A DNA stretch of 64,000 bases, from the NCBI RefSeq assembly GCF_947242115.1, contig NC_074726.1:8954270-9018269 (forward strand). The letters run 5' to 3'. A program made the position numbers and the translations under genes. Of the stretch, positions 12,901 through 25,073 are shown one piece after another. Source of the stretch: Biomphalaria glabrata (Eukaryota; Mollusca; Gastropoda; Planorbidae). Below the pieces are notes generated by a model. The model had not been told where the DNA came from. It saw nothing but the letters and a program-made list of their open reading frames with translations, and did not search any database. Each line of letters opens with the position of its first letter. The first letter of the stretch is position 1.

Positions 12901-13007
12901 GAAAAAAAAACAGAACAAATACCAGGAAAAAAAAAAAACAAATACCAGGAAAAAAAAAAAACAAATACCAGGAAAAAACAGAACAAATACCAGAAAAAAA
13001 CAACAAC
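6987..13007. repeat. 6-kb minisatellite, about 240 units, open in all six frames
   Basis: Tandem units have an almost invariant core CAGAACAAATACCAGG followed by a run of 5-10 A (unit 22-27 bp). Dividing the length by about 25 gives roughly 240 copies. Variants recur: CCAGGGA units (eleven seen, near 7775, 8224, 8700, 9068, 9681, 10132, 10508, 10873, 11401, 12120, 12471) and units lacking GG (CCAGAAAA). The core has no stop in any frame: forward frames read NRTNTRKK, TEQIPGK and QNKYQEK; reverse frames read FLVFVLF, SWYLFCF and PGICSVF. Because A-run lengths vary, reading frames rotate between units without meeting stops, giving false open frames of over 2,000 codons on both strands. Edges are unique DNA (left GACAACGTTGTTTGACAAGG, right CAACAACATCGAGCAGAG). 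Nothing indicates translation. Confidence 0.97.
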
Positions 13008-13454
13008 ATCGAGCAGAGATTGTTTCCTGGAATTTCGGGACCGAAGAGATTTCTTGGAACTGTGACTGCCTTTGTGTGAAAAGGTCTGGCCATCGTACGT
13101 TGTCGTAAATCAAATGTTGAATAATATTAGATGTCGATTGCGTGTGGGCTGTTAGATCGAATCAAATTACTTTAGGAATTCTAGTTCCTGGATTCTAGTA
13201 CTGTGTTAGATAATTCCAAATGTTAAACATGTAAAATATAAACACGGTTACCAACAGTCTTTGTGTTGAAACACAAACTCATTATCCGCCCCCCCCCCCC
13301 CCCAAAAAAAAAAAGTTATCCTCTGAGGCAGGTAAAAAGGTAGCTTTCAATATTTTCAGCAAGAATATAAGCTATGCACTAAAAACTCTCAACAACCCAT
13401 AACCTTGTCTCCACCAATACAAAAAGAAGACACGTGTTGAAAGTTTCGACGATA

Positions 13455-13590
13455 TTTGAAATCAAGTGGGGCCTCCAAATGAGTGGGGTTTTATATTAAA
13501 TATTAACTATTGTACAAAATTCAGGGCCCCCAAAAAGAGGTCAAGCCAAACGGGCCCCTAAATGATGGCAAATTCCTAACTACTCAACGG
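13455..13590 (-). mobile_element. hAT MITE relic (same family as 25473 and 35141)
   Basis: GGGGCCTCCAAATGAGTGGG and AATGATGGCAAATTCCTAAC align with the reverse complement of the MITE at 25473-25670, at visibly lower identity. The left terminus is lost. Confidence 0.6.
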
Positions 13591-13599
13591 CTATCCCTC

Positions 13600-14095
13600 A
13601 GTGTAATACCTGCATAGTATGAAACACTGCTTATTAAATGATGTTTTAAAGTATATTCAACGTGTATACATACTTAGTATATTCATTCACTTCTAAAACA
13701 AAAGTAAAAATTTTATTTAAAATTCAAGTAGCTGTTATATAATAGAACACACTGAAATTATTAATATTTTTTTTCTACCTGTATAGGCCAATACCTAAAT
13801 AAACTATTTTCTGAGTGGACTATTACCTGCACAGACCACTAATTGAACCCAGTTAGCTAGCACTTACTTAGAGCTCGCCAGACTGTATAAGTCATGTACA
13901 GAATACAGGCCAGTAATACGTTATTAAAGGTAAAAAAAAACAACGCTTTATTTGTTGGACACTGCGACCCTCCCCACAATATAACGTTATAATTAATAAA
14001 TAATGTTCCTATAAACTCTTAAAGTAAATGCTACATACCATTGCTGGCTATCACATGTCAGGAAAAAAAAACTTTTACTATTTAACACTCAGGTT
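13600..14095. other. Unannotated A/T-rich DNA
   Basis: No coding or repeat signal was recognised. Confidence 0.5.
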
Positions 14096-14099
14096 GTCA

Positions 14100-14335
14100 A
14101 CGTGGAGTGTGGGGTGTGGGCCTCCTCAATACAGAAAAGAGAGGAAAGATGAGCAGGTTAGGTCGTATTGTAATACAAGACTTTGAGTCATCCTTCAAGT
14201 TACAGATGGGGGAGCAAGATTAAAAGCTATATGGACAGCGTAAAAGAACGAACTGGTGTCCCTCTTGATATCCTGAGAACTACTGATGACCGGAAAAGTT
14301 CAAGAATTGGTTTAGGCAAATTGTCACAGGACCAA
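14100..14335 (+). mobile_element. Probable LINE 3' coding tail
   Basis: A 68-codon open frame (14183-14389) includes SKIKSYMDSVKERTGVPLDI and LRTTDDRKSSR. This resembles the Arg/Trp-rich C-terminal segment (…K-x-W…DR…WR) of mollusc LINE polyproteins, not a host protein. Family not fixed. Confidence 0.45.
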
Positions 14336-14671
14336 TCGCTTATTCATAGCTTCGAGAAATATAACTCTTCATCTAGTAGTATACACTAAAAAAAAATCAC
14401 TTTATTTTCCTATTTGTAAGTGCATTATGCTAACCTATCGGGGCTACAGTGAACGCGAATAATATGACTATTATGTATTATGCGTTAAATTATATTCTAC
14501 TATATGCATACTAAATAGATTTTTTTTCTCTTAAAAATGTATTTTTTTATATGTAGGTACATTGTAAGACAGAATATGTTTAATGAATTTTTTCCCAAAA
14601 CGTCCGGCCAAACTAGAAGAAATAGCCCAGAGAACAGAGTTCTTTCTTTTTCATATCTAAAGTTTCTCTTT

Positions 14672-14675
<4 letters not shown>

Positions 14676-14716
<41 letters not shown>
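14676..14716. repeat. (CT)n microsatellite
   Basis: A pure CT run of about 20 units. Open frames over it on both strands are artefacts. Confidence 0.9.
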
Positions 14717-14720
<4 letters not shown>

Positions 14721-15030
14721 CCAATTTCCTTAGTCTCCTACAATTTCAATTGTTCCAAATTTCTTGTGCATTTATTTTGACCTTCTCGCTGACTATATTG
14801 ACCTTCTTGCTGACTATAAATTCTGCTTTGCAAGCAAGTATTTTGTTTACTACTTACGGGGTTGCAGTAAATTAACCGTCAAAATTTTAGGTCCTACTTT
14901 ATTCAAACACATTACTACCAGAAAACATTTTTTGACCTAAAATTGGCCAATAGCTTAACGGTGACCTACAAAGCACGCAAGCCCAACTGTTTCCAGGTAA
15001 TATCGACCAGATTAAGTTTCCACGAACTGG

Positions 15031-15048
15031 GGGGGGGGGGGGGGGGGT
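15031..15048. repeat. G homopolymer
   Basis: A run of about 18 G. Similar poly-G/poly-C tracts occur near 4779, 13292, 19885, 29953, 30160, 42560 and 55114. Length is probably unstable. Confidence 0.85.
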
Positions 15049-15744
15049 TGTATTTGCTTGAACATGTTGTCAAGTTCTTTAGTGACTGCTGAGAATTTCC
15101 AGTAGGTAGCAACCAACACTTCAGATCACGTGCCATAAGTAGTTAAGACTTTTATTCCGCTATAATTTACGACTTTCGGAACTTTTTTTTTTTTAACTAT
15201 TGATTAGCACATTCGTAAATATTTTTTTTTTTTTACTTTAAAATTTTATACTCGAATATCTCATTAATCATTAATGTGATATAGAGATTAATTATGCAAG
15301 ATCCTTAAGGGTAACTTTAGTTAACTTACTTACTTGTTGATTTAAACTGTAGAACATTTAGAAAATAAATATATATCAATTAATCAATTTCGGTTTTCGA
15401 TAACCAGCTGAATCTACGCTGAGTTAAAAGTGAAAAAAAAAGCAAAATAAAAAAATACTTTTCTGAAAACAAAACTCGTACAAGGGAAAGCAGTCACTGC
15501 AACATATTCAAATACTGCAATATTTATCTGTCCTTTTTCTATAAAAAAGATATGCCCACTTATTTATGAACTATTATTTGTTTTTTGTTTTTTTATATAT
15601 ATTGATTCATGTATTTGTCCTCTACTATGGATAAGTTTGCTAACTTTCAACTTGAGAAAAAATGTAAAAGATTCTACCCAGACAGCCAGACAGAAAGACA
15701 GAGTTTCAAAAATTCTTAATAAGACTTGTCTCCAGGTCCGAAGA

Positions 15745-15990
15745 TTAATGAGTAACGCAGTATTTCCCGTGGCTGTGCAGCCCCAGCTGTGACCTACATA
15801 TTTTGCCAGATCCATTGTCCCTCGGTGGTCGATTAAGATTTTCTTTTCGACGTCTGCCTCTGTCCTCGGCAGCGGATTTTCGTTTGTTCTCAAACGTGCA
15901 TCCCCAGGTCTTTGTGCGTGACCTCCAGCTGTCTCTTTCAGAGGCCGCATGCAACCAGATGCTCTCTTCTATGTCAGCTAAGGAAAGTTT
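15745..15990 (-). mobile_element. LINE C-terminal tail with zinc-finger motif
   Basis: The minus strand reads ADIEESIWLHAASERDSWRS, TFENKRKSAAEDRGRRRKEN and ICRSQLGLHSHGKYC. The order (DR-SWRS, basic stretch, C/H finger RIGLHSH) is the usual C-terminal end of a widespread invertebrate endonuclease-reverse transcriptase family. It is disrupted and truncated. Confidence 0.7.
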
Positions 15991-16039
15991 GGCGCCTATT
16001 CTGGTCTTTAAAGCCGAAGAGCCTACTTGACTCAGTGGT

Positions 16040-16515
16040 GACTAGGCAGAGTCACCCCACACCACTACTACAAGCACGGCTACTACGACTTGCCTGACCA
16101 CCTCGCGAAAACCGCGGTCGCAACGGCACTCGAGCATGATGAACCGTGCACTTACCAAAGTGTGCGAGCCCTAGCCGACAAACGCTTGTTGGCATTTTGG
16201 TACGATGGCTGGGATTCTTCGGACAAGGGACGTGAGCTTCACCGGGCAATGAGTAGACCAGACAAAAGAGATGCATGGACACTGTCCAATTGGTGCTTAC
16301 CTCGGACGGTGGAAGGAGAATTACGACACACGGTGTCGTTATTGCATGGAGGACGACGAAACAATAAAACACAGAGTTCTGCACGAAAGGCGATAGGGAG
16401 AAGGATTTGATAGAGAGATAACTGGTTCATGGCCGACATAGAGGCTGTCCATGTACGGGGACAGGGCAACCTTAAAACTCACTGCTCGCTTCCTCTCACG
16501 TGCTCTAAGGGAGTA
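16040..16515 (+). mobile_element. I-type LINE fragment: RNase H end plus zinc knuckle
   Basis: DHLAKTAVATALEHDEPCTY is the D-(H)LAK end of the RNase H domain found in I-clade LINEs. GRELHRAMSRPDKRDAWTLS follows and, in another frame, the knuckle CRYCMEDDETIKHRVL. One frameshift separates the two parts. The reverse transcriptase is absent, so this is a broken 3' fragment. Confidence 0.75.
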
Positions 16516-16807
16516 ATTCTCAGCATGGTTTTCGCTGCCAATGGGGTTTCTGAATCGGTCTTTAAAGCGTTTCCATGGGGCACCTCAGTTACGTCGACCA
16601 CCTTTTAGCTCACCAACAAGTCTTAATAATAAAAGAAACGTACAATTCTCATATGCAATTAAAAACTTATTATCACTATCTTCATGTCATTTAGAATGTT
16701 TACACCCTATACAAAAAAAAAACAAATAAACAAAAAACTGATCATGATATAAGATAGCAGGTTAAAGGGGAGGTGACTAATGAGGCTGATAATGTAAAAA
16801 GCTCACC
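16516..16807. other. Unannotated DNA
   Basis: Possible 3' remainder of the LINE at 16040; otherwise featureless. Confidence 0.4.
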
Positions 16808-17022
16808 TGTTTCTGTGGTCGACGAATTAGAAAGGGTGTCACGTGGCCAGCGCAACAACCAACCGCCATTACTTGTTCAGCGTCTGTCATATACCAATAG
16901 AGTCGGGTGGAGTCAGGGGCGTCTCAAAATTTCTGATGTTTCAGAATCCCAGTCTTTACCGGAATTCGAACATGCGACTCTCGGTTCGCAAGACAAGGAC
17001 CTAACCACTCGGCCCCCAGGAG
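16808..17022 (-). mobile_element. SINE family A
   Basis: GTGTCACGTGGCCAGCGCAA, CCAACCGCCATTACTTGTTC, AGTCGGGTGGAGTCAGGGGC, GGAATTCGAACATGCGACTC and CTAACCACTCGGCC form a full-length reverse copy. Confidence 0.88.
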
Positions 17023-17639
17023 ATTATTAAAATTCACTCATGATCAATATAAAAATTTAAATACTTTTCTAAAAAACAAATAAAGCTTATACGAAGTGTA
17101 ATTGTATCAGTTAGTTTCGGATCAGTCATGTAATTAAATTTTTAATAGTTCTAGACCAACAATAACGCTGTGCCATTATAAATATTTGTACCAATTGTTT
17201 TGTTTAGTGCTATTTCATACTTATAGCTTTCTCTATGCGCTGTAATCCAATCATTTATCTGGACCAGTTGGTGGAGGGTAGAGAAGGAAGAGGGTATATG
17301 GTGGAAATTTTGTATAGCTTTATTTTTACTAGTAAAATATAAAAATACGTAGAAAAAAAAAAGGTACTATTATTGATAGTACATCAATAATTTTGAATTA
17401 ATCATGTCATTAATTTTAATTGATGTTTACTATAAATTATAAACTTGTGTAATGTGAAATACAAGTATTAATTGTTTTTGTCTACGGTTACTTTCATATT
17501 AAAAGCTTACTCACTGCTCTATGGTTTGATCACATAATAAAACAAGCGAAATGCATGTATAAAAATACGTTTCAAAATCTAACAATGCTAATAAGGTAGT
17601 ATGCATTTAAAGCCATATTTCTAAATACTGTAATATTTA
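17023..17639. other. Unannotated A/T-rich DNA
   Basis: Nothing recognised. Confidence 0.5.
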
Positions 17640-17750
17640 TTTCCTTTTCTCGGTGTAAAAAAAATTATTATTTGACTTTTTTTTTATCGATTCGTGTTTT
17701 GTTAGGGACAATAAATAATTATGCCTAGTTTCAACATTGTCCTCTAATGA
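17640..17750 (-). repeat. Dispersed repeat C, minus-strand fragment
   Basis: TTCGTGTTTTGTTAGGGACA and ATAATTATGCCTAGTTTCAA match the minus-strand copy at 45190-45240. Confidence 0.55.
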
Positions 17751-18124
17751 GAAGCCATACCAATAGCGTCAACAATATTCATACCAGACTGGGTAAGCAG
17801 AACTAATCTTTGTAATAAAACATTTTTTATTCCCTTGAATTTAATTTTCTTAAAATGGTAACTATTAATTTAATAATGAAATGTTAATAAAATGTGTTGT
17901 CATGTAGCTCTAGTTGTTCAACCCTTTTCATATTACAAAGACGAGGAGAAAAAAGAATAACTTAAAAATCAAATTTTGATAACCGTTCCTTATACTATCT
18001 AGCTGCAGTCCGGTGTTATGCCGAGCATGGCCGCATTCTCTCTCTGTATATATAAAGCATAAATTCAAATATTTCAATGAACAAAATAGATTTACTTTTT
18101 AAGCCTATTTTCTTTCTTTCTTTT

Positions 18125-18560
18125 TTTTTTTACAAAGCTTATATCAGCTCACGTTGTCTGTCTGGTAAAAAGTGTGTATACGCGTTATCTCCCCCACACC
18201 CATTCTCGGATCAAACTGAAATTTCGCAAAATTATTCATTGACATAGACAAGACATAAACCGAAAAAAAAGTAACCAATTAGACAATTAATTACTGTTAA
18301 TTCATTTTATAAATAGCAACAAGGGAAACTAATACTTCAGTATTTACATAAATGTCTAAATTTGTTGGGTTTGATCCCCTTAAATAATTGATTACGCTAT
18401 TTCGCCGTCTCGCATTCTTCGATCAAGTCGATACTTTAAAAAAAGTACGTATTGTAACTATCAAAACATGAATTCATTAACAATAGTACTCAATTAGTCA
18501 GTTAATTATTGGTAATTAATTTTGTCTGGTATCAAAAAAGGGAAATAGCTTGCACATAAT
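18125..18560 (+). repeat. Dispersed repeat C, longest copy
   Basis: It starts TTTACAAAGCTTATATCAGC and includes TGTATACGCGTTATCTCCCC, TCTCGGATCAAACTGAAA, TATTCATTGACATAGACAAG and ACCAATTAGACAATTAATTA. It aligns with 983-1370 nearly throughout. No inverted ends, tRNA-like boxes or coding frame were recognised. Confidence 0.7.
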
Positions 18561-18882
18561 TACTAGGGGCTGGGTTTAGGTTTCAGCCTAAACATTACTT
18601 GAGCTTGGGCCAAATTAGTAAAAAAAAAAAAAAAAGTCTCTTATAAAAAGCTTGATATAAATATTTTGATTTAAAAAAAATACAATTCCGAAAAATGATC
18701 ATGTAGTGTTTGAAAGACTATTTTTGAAGCAGAAAAAAAGGAATGGGGGGTAGATACGTTATAATAGAATTTACGGAACGGGGGGGGGGCGTTATATTGA
18801 GGACCTTTCAAATTAGGCCTAGTATATACTGCGATTGTCAGATAGACGTTTTTGGGAGCGTTACTGAGTGGGAGCAAAAAAA

Positions 18883-19010
18883 GGTGACGCGGCGGCTGAG
18901 TGTTTGAGCGCTTGGCTTTCGACCCTGGTTAGAAAATCGGTGAAGACTGGGATTTTGGGTTTTATAATTTGTAGGACGCCCCTGAGACCACTCTACTCTA
19001 ATGGCTGTCA
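18883..19010 (+). mobile_element. SINE family A, 3'-truncated
   Basis: GGTGACGCGGCGGCTGAGTG, GAGCGCTTGGCTTTCGACCC, GGTGAAGACTGGGATTTTGG and AGGACGCCCCTGAGACCA show head and half the body. Confidence 0.85.
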
Positions 19011-19435
19011 CAAGTGTGTCGCTGAATAGTTATTTTGTTTGTATAAGCATGGTAGTCGGTCTCTCAGGGATCAAGCTGTCATTGTGCAGACAATTGGGAA
19101 ACAGGGACACTGGTCGGACATATAGCAGGGCCTTATGTTTACCTAGGGGAAAATGTTGGGATAGCAGTCTGGGTGATAAAATGATAATAAGATAATTAAT
19201 TAGGCATAACTTTAGAAAATGTATAGACAGAAACAGTTTGAGCTAAAAGAGAAGACATACACTCGGCACATTTAAGTATGTAGCTTAAATAACTGAATAT
19301 CAGTGTTATGTTTAATTGTAATTTAGGTGACGGTCAGAGACGGTAGATACATGCGGTGTAACCATTGCCTGCTACATCAATAAATATCACACTGGTACTG
19401 TGCGGACTGTGACTCTGGGCCGAGGATCTGTGCAG

Positions 19436-19616
19436 AGAAAAGAGAGAGAGAGAGAGAGACAAAATTGAGAAAGAGAAAAGAGAGAGAGAGAGACAAAAGT
19501 GAGAAATAGAAAAAAGAGAGAGAAGTGAGAGAGACAAAATCTTATTTTATCTTATATAATACAGACGTTACTTCAAAAGTGAGAGAGCGAAGAGTGAGAG
19601 AGAGAGAGAGAGAGAG
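19436..19616. repeat. GA-rich tract interrupted by a LINE 3' tail
   Basis: GAGA blocks surround 19543-19580, which in reverse complement reads AAGTAACGTCTGTATTATAT then AAGATAAAATAAG. That is the same 3' terminal sequence as the LINE tails at 32680-32755 and 44760-44818. A LINE tail (minus strand) thus sits in a simple repeat. Confidence 0.65.
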
Positions 19617-19619
19617 TCC

Positions 19620-20857
19620 ATCGTGACCTGCATTCAAGTATCAATGTCTTTGTGATAATCAAATTCTAATTCTAGAATCACATGAGTTAAATACAACAAT
19701 TTATAATAGTAGTTTAAAAATAATTTCTTTTTACATATTAAACTAGAATATTATACGTCATATTAAACTGTATATTATATATATTAAACGAGACATGTTA
19801 ATTAAATATTTATTTTTTAAACATGAGTGTGTCGGGAGATTATAATTTAGATCACTATTGACTATTCTAATAATTATTTGAGGTGGGGGGGGGGGGGAAG
19901 AGCTCTCATTTAAATTATATTTATTAATATATATATATATATATTCAGAAGTGCTTCTGTTTATCATCACCTGGTCAAGGCTGGCGCCATCCCTTGCATT
20001 CACCAAAGAAGTTTTAATCATAAGTCTTAATTCCCGAACTATCGTTCGGAACTTTGAAGCTAATAAAAGATCGTAACTTCTATGGTTTCATGTTAGATTC
20101 ATTGTCATATAGTTTTCTAGGGGGCTGTAATCTTTGAAAAAACAACAACATATCTTTGATAATGTAGGTTTCTTGGGCAAGATGTAATGCTTAAGCTTTC
20201 TGTAAAAATGTATCATCTCCATTTAAGACGCATACATTAGAATACCTTTCCTAAGACATCCAATGATAATGCAGTGTTCTCTGTATTCAAATTATAAGTT
20301 TTATTTAATACTTTGCACTCCCACGTGGACGCCATTTTTCACTTTTAGAATCGTGTCAAGACTGATGGAGAAATCTACTGCCCTGAAAAGTCTATATTCC
20401 TACTGATAAGCCTTTCACTATTGAGCGTACATTTTAAGGGTTACAGAATGTCAACAGACACGTACAGGCTTGTAACTTTGATTTATTCACTCATCGAATA
20501 TAATAAGAGGTGGACTGAAAAGGTAGAAAATAGTCACATGTCTTGGGGTGGTAAACGTCGTTGAGGATGGTTGGGTCACATGACTACTTTAACTTTAAAA
20601 AAAAAGTTTCATATAAAGTGCTGATAAAGTTGTGGGAAAATAAATTTGCTGCCATTAGCAACTCGTCAAAACTTCCGACCTAGCGGTCCGTTATAAAGAG
20701 TCGTTCTCTCCTGGCTATTCCACTGATGCAGTTCTCATGCAAATAAAACAAAGCCAAAAGTGACTGCTTTCGTGTTTTAATTTTATTTAGGTTTTAGTTT
20801 TGATAATTGAAATTCTAACAGTAACTTAATTTTAGATTTATTTTTTTCTTTTCACAG
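19620..20857. other. Upstream region / 5' intron of tetraspan gene 1
   Basis: Mostly A/T-rich with a poly-G run (19885) and a short AT run (19926). A non-coding first exon for gene 1 must lie here or further upstream; it was not identified. Confidence 0.4.
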
Positions 20858-20859
20858 CC

Positions 20860-23800
20860 ATGGGCAAGATTCTGAAATACTCTTTGATTGGACTTATAGT
20901 TATTATCATAGCATTTATTCTTATTATTGTCGGCGTGGCAACTGATGGATGGGTTTTCAGATCAGGTGTGAACTATAAAGTTAGCCTTTCATCAACTACA
21001 GGTAACTAAATATACATATCCTTAGCTTTAACCACTGTTCGTGCAAATGAATGCATCTAATTTAGTGCTAGCTGACAGGGCAGCTTTCTTTTTCTTTCTC
21101 TTGAGGCAGCTGCGTTTCTTTTGCTCGCTGCGAGGTTCTGTCTTAAGAGAGCATTGATTGAAGACAGGATCATATATCTGTAAAAATTAGAAATGTTACG
21201 ATTTTATAAATACAAATAAAAATATATAGTATATCATTTGAATATTGATATTCTTGTACTACTTGTTTTATTTTTCATCATATTAGGCGATGCCAAAGGA
21301 GAAGCTTCTTATGCCTTCTGTATTATCTCTACTCTTGGGGCGGCCACAGCGTTGACTTGTGTTGCTCTGGACGTTGTGCTACAGTTTATGGAGAAAAGGA
21401 GCGAGTCTTTCGCCAAAGTTCTGCCTCTGGTGACTCTTATTGCATCGATCGTTGGGGGTAAGTGGTAGAACCGCAATTAAACTATTTTATATTTAACTGT
21501 AGGGGGATCGGGGAGTAGTGGCCGAGTAGTCCAGATGCCACGAGCTTTTACTCTTATAATGTAGTAGAATTTAAATTAAATATTTTTTGATACTGTGATC
21601 TAAATGTCATGTTACCTATAGAGTACAAATATCATGTTACCTATGGAGTACCCTATAATATTTTAATAAATATACAGTTTCGTGGTCCTTTTTACAAAGC
21701 TTATATCAACTCACTTTGTCCAGTATAAAAAGATTGTACACTTGATTTCTCCCACATCCAATCTTGGATCAAGCTGAAAGTTTGCACAATTATTTCTTTG
21801 ACCTGACAACACAAAAATCAATTAAAAAAAAACAACAATTAGTTAATAAGGTATTGCTAATTAATAATTTTGTTTGGTATCTCAAACAAAGGATAGAAAC
21901 TGTACTTGATTAAGTGATAGTATAAGCTGAATTAGTCCCCCTTATAGGTCGTCGTTTTACTGAATGCAAACCTTAAAAATAGGTCGAGGCTATAGAAACT
22001 ATAGATGACTCTACAACAGGGATGGGCAACATTTTTGCATTGAGGGCCACATTAAAAAAAGTTTTTGAATGGCGGGCCGCATATATATATATATTAGAAA
22101 GATAGGCTTGCTGTGTAGAATGTCTTTTAATTCATATATATACTGTATTACAATTTTTTTTAATTGCTGTTGTCTTTTTATATCACAATATCCCCACAAA
22201 TATACTGTTGTATTTAATGTGCAGTATTTTACTTCTTACACTCGTGCTTAATGTTTTTAACTGTGAAACTATCTTACTAGTTGTTACCTCTGTGTGTGAC
22301 TGCTGTCAAATTACAGTCAGTCAACATTGACCAGTGATTATACTTGTTTAGTTTCCACAAAAAATTCTTGCTCACTGAATGAGACAATTTATGTTCCGGA
22401 ACTTAAATGTTGGGAATATCGAAGCCTGCATGAATGCCGAACAAGACTCTTCAAAGACTATTCGGAGAACTGTCTGATCTGAAAACCACTACGCGGTTTA
22501 TCTCACTTATGGGATTACTGATCTGAACCTTTCAACATGTAAAATGAGAACGAAGAAGAAGAACTGATGTATGTGTACCCAAATAGTGTGAACAGCAACA
22601 AAGGTTTTTTTAAATGTGGAAATACAGCTTCTGGCACCCATAAGGCTCCCTTGGTAGTGCTGACTGGAACTTCTCTTTGCTATGAGTTATGTCCTCTGGA
22701 GCTGAATCGGCTTTTCTTAATAAGTGTTGTACTTTTAATCATTTCACTAAATATAGTTTCACCTTTCAGAAAAGGAAGTTGAAAAACTATTTTTTTTTTG
22801 TGCTTGCCTGTAGAAATGGGAAAGCCTTGTTTGAAAAGATTTAACATGCATTTACATTTCATATGTAAATAATCAACTGCATCTGCTAGAATATAGTACA
22901 TGAAATTTTGTCTTCCACTCTTCATTAGAAATATTGGTAACCAAGTCACAGTCAATGTCCTTCAAGTAACATAACAATTTCATCCTTGAGATTTTATATT
23001 CTTCTCCTTTGCCTTGCCCATGCTAAGCTTGCAGATACATTGGATTATTATTTATTCATCAATCAAACCTACCCGTGGTGAACTCCCCTAGCTCTTACAA
23101 GTTTCATTACCTTTTAAATATCTATATTACATTATTAAATGTTTAATAATATGGAACTTTTTGCAAACTTTCCTGTTTCAAGTTTATGGTTCTCAGTCAA
23201 AGATCGAGCTCCATCAGTTGTTACACTTGCCATCTTGTTCCAAGCCTACCCAACACTAAGACATTGTGTCTTGAATTGAGTGTATTGATGTATAGCCAAT
23301 AAGCATAATCTTCGTTTACTTAAAACTTTTTTTAATGAGACAGTTTCAATAATTTATATAGATTTTTTTTTTTCAATATTTGCATTTTTATATCTATATA
23401 CTGTGGGCACACCTGATTTCTGTAGGTGTCGGCGGGCCGCATAAAATACCTTGGCGGGCCGCATGTGGCCATAATTTGCCCACCCCTGCTCTACAAGCTT
23501 CCATGTTTATAACATCTCTACTAGCAAAGTGGTTACTTTATGTACGTGATTCACCATGAGTTCGAATTCAGGTCGTTCCTCCATTTATTTTATTTATATA
23601 AATGCTTTTTTATTGAAAGTCAAGATTTATTACTAGTTTAATTACATGACTGATTTAAATTGATTGATACAAATACGCATAATATAACCTTTTTTTTTTT
23701 CTTAAAGTATTTTTCATATATTTTATTGTTCTAGACATAAAACTTCCTCACACTTGAATCATACATTGTTTAAAAAATGTTTCGCAATAAAGTGTTTAAT

Positions 23801-25010
23801 CTCTTTAGCAATTTCTTCCACTATAATAGCTGCATGTGTAACAGCTTTATGAGAACTATCAAATTAAAAAACAAATTAATGACTGATTTGGGAGATTTTC
23901 GGCTTATAGACCTCTCAGGCACTGTGATCTGTAGTGGTAAGCGAGCGTGGTCCTCTTGCCAGCACAACGATCAATCGATCAAACGCCATTACTTTTCGAC
24001 AGTGTCAGGTATCTCTTAGAGTTGAGTGAACTTAAGGGAGTTCAACTAAATTGAGTTAAATTACTGTTAAAAAGTTTACTAATAAAACAATAACTTTGGG
24101 TGAATTATACCAATTAAAAATGCTACATTACTCCTATATATCATCTGGTATTGAAAACTTTAATTCATACATTGTGAATAAAAAAATTTATTTTTAATTA
24201 TTTTTTTAAAACATGTGCCGGACCGGATTAGACTTTTCCTTGGGCCGAACTTGGCAAGCGGGCCTAGTTTGCCCATCACTAAGGGATAGGTGAAGGTAAA
24301 GATATTGCGCCGGGGCTATCTGGGAGAAGATTTCTATTGTCTCAAGTTTAAGTCTATTTGTCTCACATAGTTTTTCATTTGTAAAGATTATTCATTGATT
24401 TTTTCAGAATCATTAGTCATTGTTATTTACATGTCGATAGCGTTTGCCTAGTTGTAGCTGTAGACAGCAAATCTTAATTGCCCCTGTAACTTGATAAAGA
24501 ATTTTGAAAACAGTACGGGCATTTTTTTTTCAATTAAAACCAGCTTTCCTTTATTTAATTGTTAGGAGGCGCGGTGGCTGAGCGGTAGAGCGCTTAGCTT
24601 CCCAACCGGTGGTCCAGGGTTCGAATCCTGTTGAAGACTGTGACGTTAAATTTCGATTACTCTAGGCCCATCGGATATTAGTTTAGTGGGAGAGTAAACG
24701 CTGTTAGTCGTTGTGCTGGCTATATGACATCCTCGTGTGTCTCATCTAACCTTTACATCATCTGCCCCATAGATCGCAAGGTCTGAAAGGGGAAACTTTA
24801 CTTTTTTATTTTTTATTTTTAACTGATTAGCTGTTTTATTAATATTTTAATTTTAAAGTAGAAAAGTGTAAAGACAAAAAGTGAAATCACAATCTACCAA
24901 ATGGTCAACACACTTGAGAACTAAATCACACGTGGTTCTGTCTTCGGCTCTCTCCCAGTCCTCACGTCTCTATTAACGTGTTTAATCCTTTCATCTTGCG
25001 CAATCCTCTT

Positions 25011-25073
<63 letters not shown>

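Larger units (their letters stand above)
14340..15740. other. Unannotated DNA with simple repeats
   Basis: It contains the CT run at 14676 and the G run at 15031. No exon or element end was recognised. Confidence 0.45.

Noticed and set aside
6917-13113. Five overlapping open frames of about 2,000 codons on both strands
   Set aside because: They are a by-product of a tandem repeat whose core lacks stop triplets in all six frames; no codon bias, start context or domain, and A-run changes shift the frame constantly.
24564-24640. tRNA-like A and B boxes, here and in other SINE family A and B heads
   Set aside because: They belong to repeated SINE heads; the clover-leaf is incomplete and each is followed by a common non-tRNA body.
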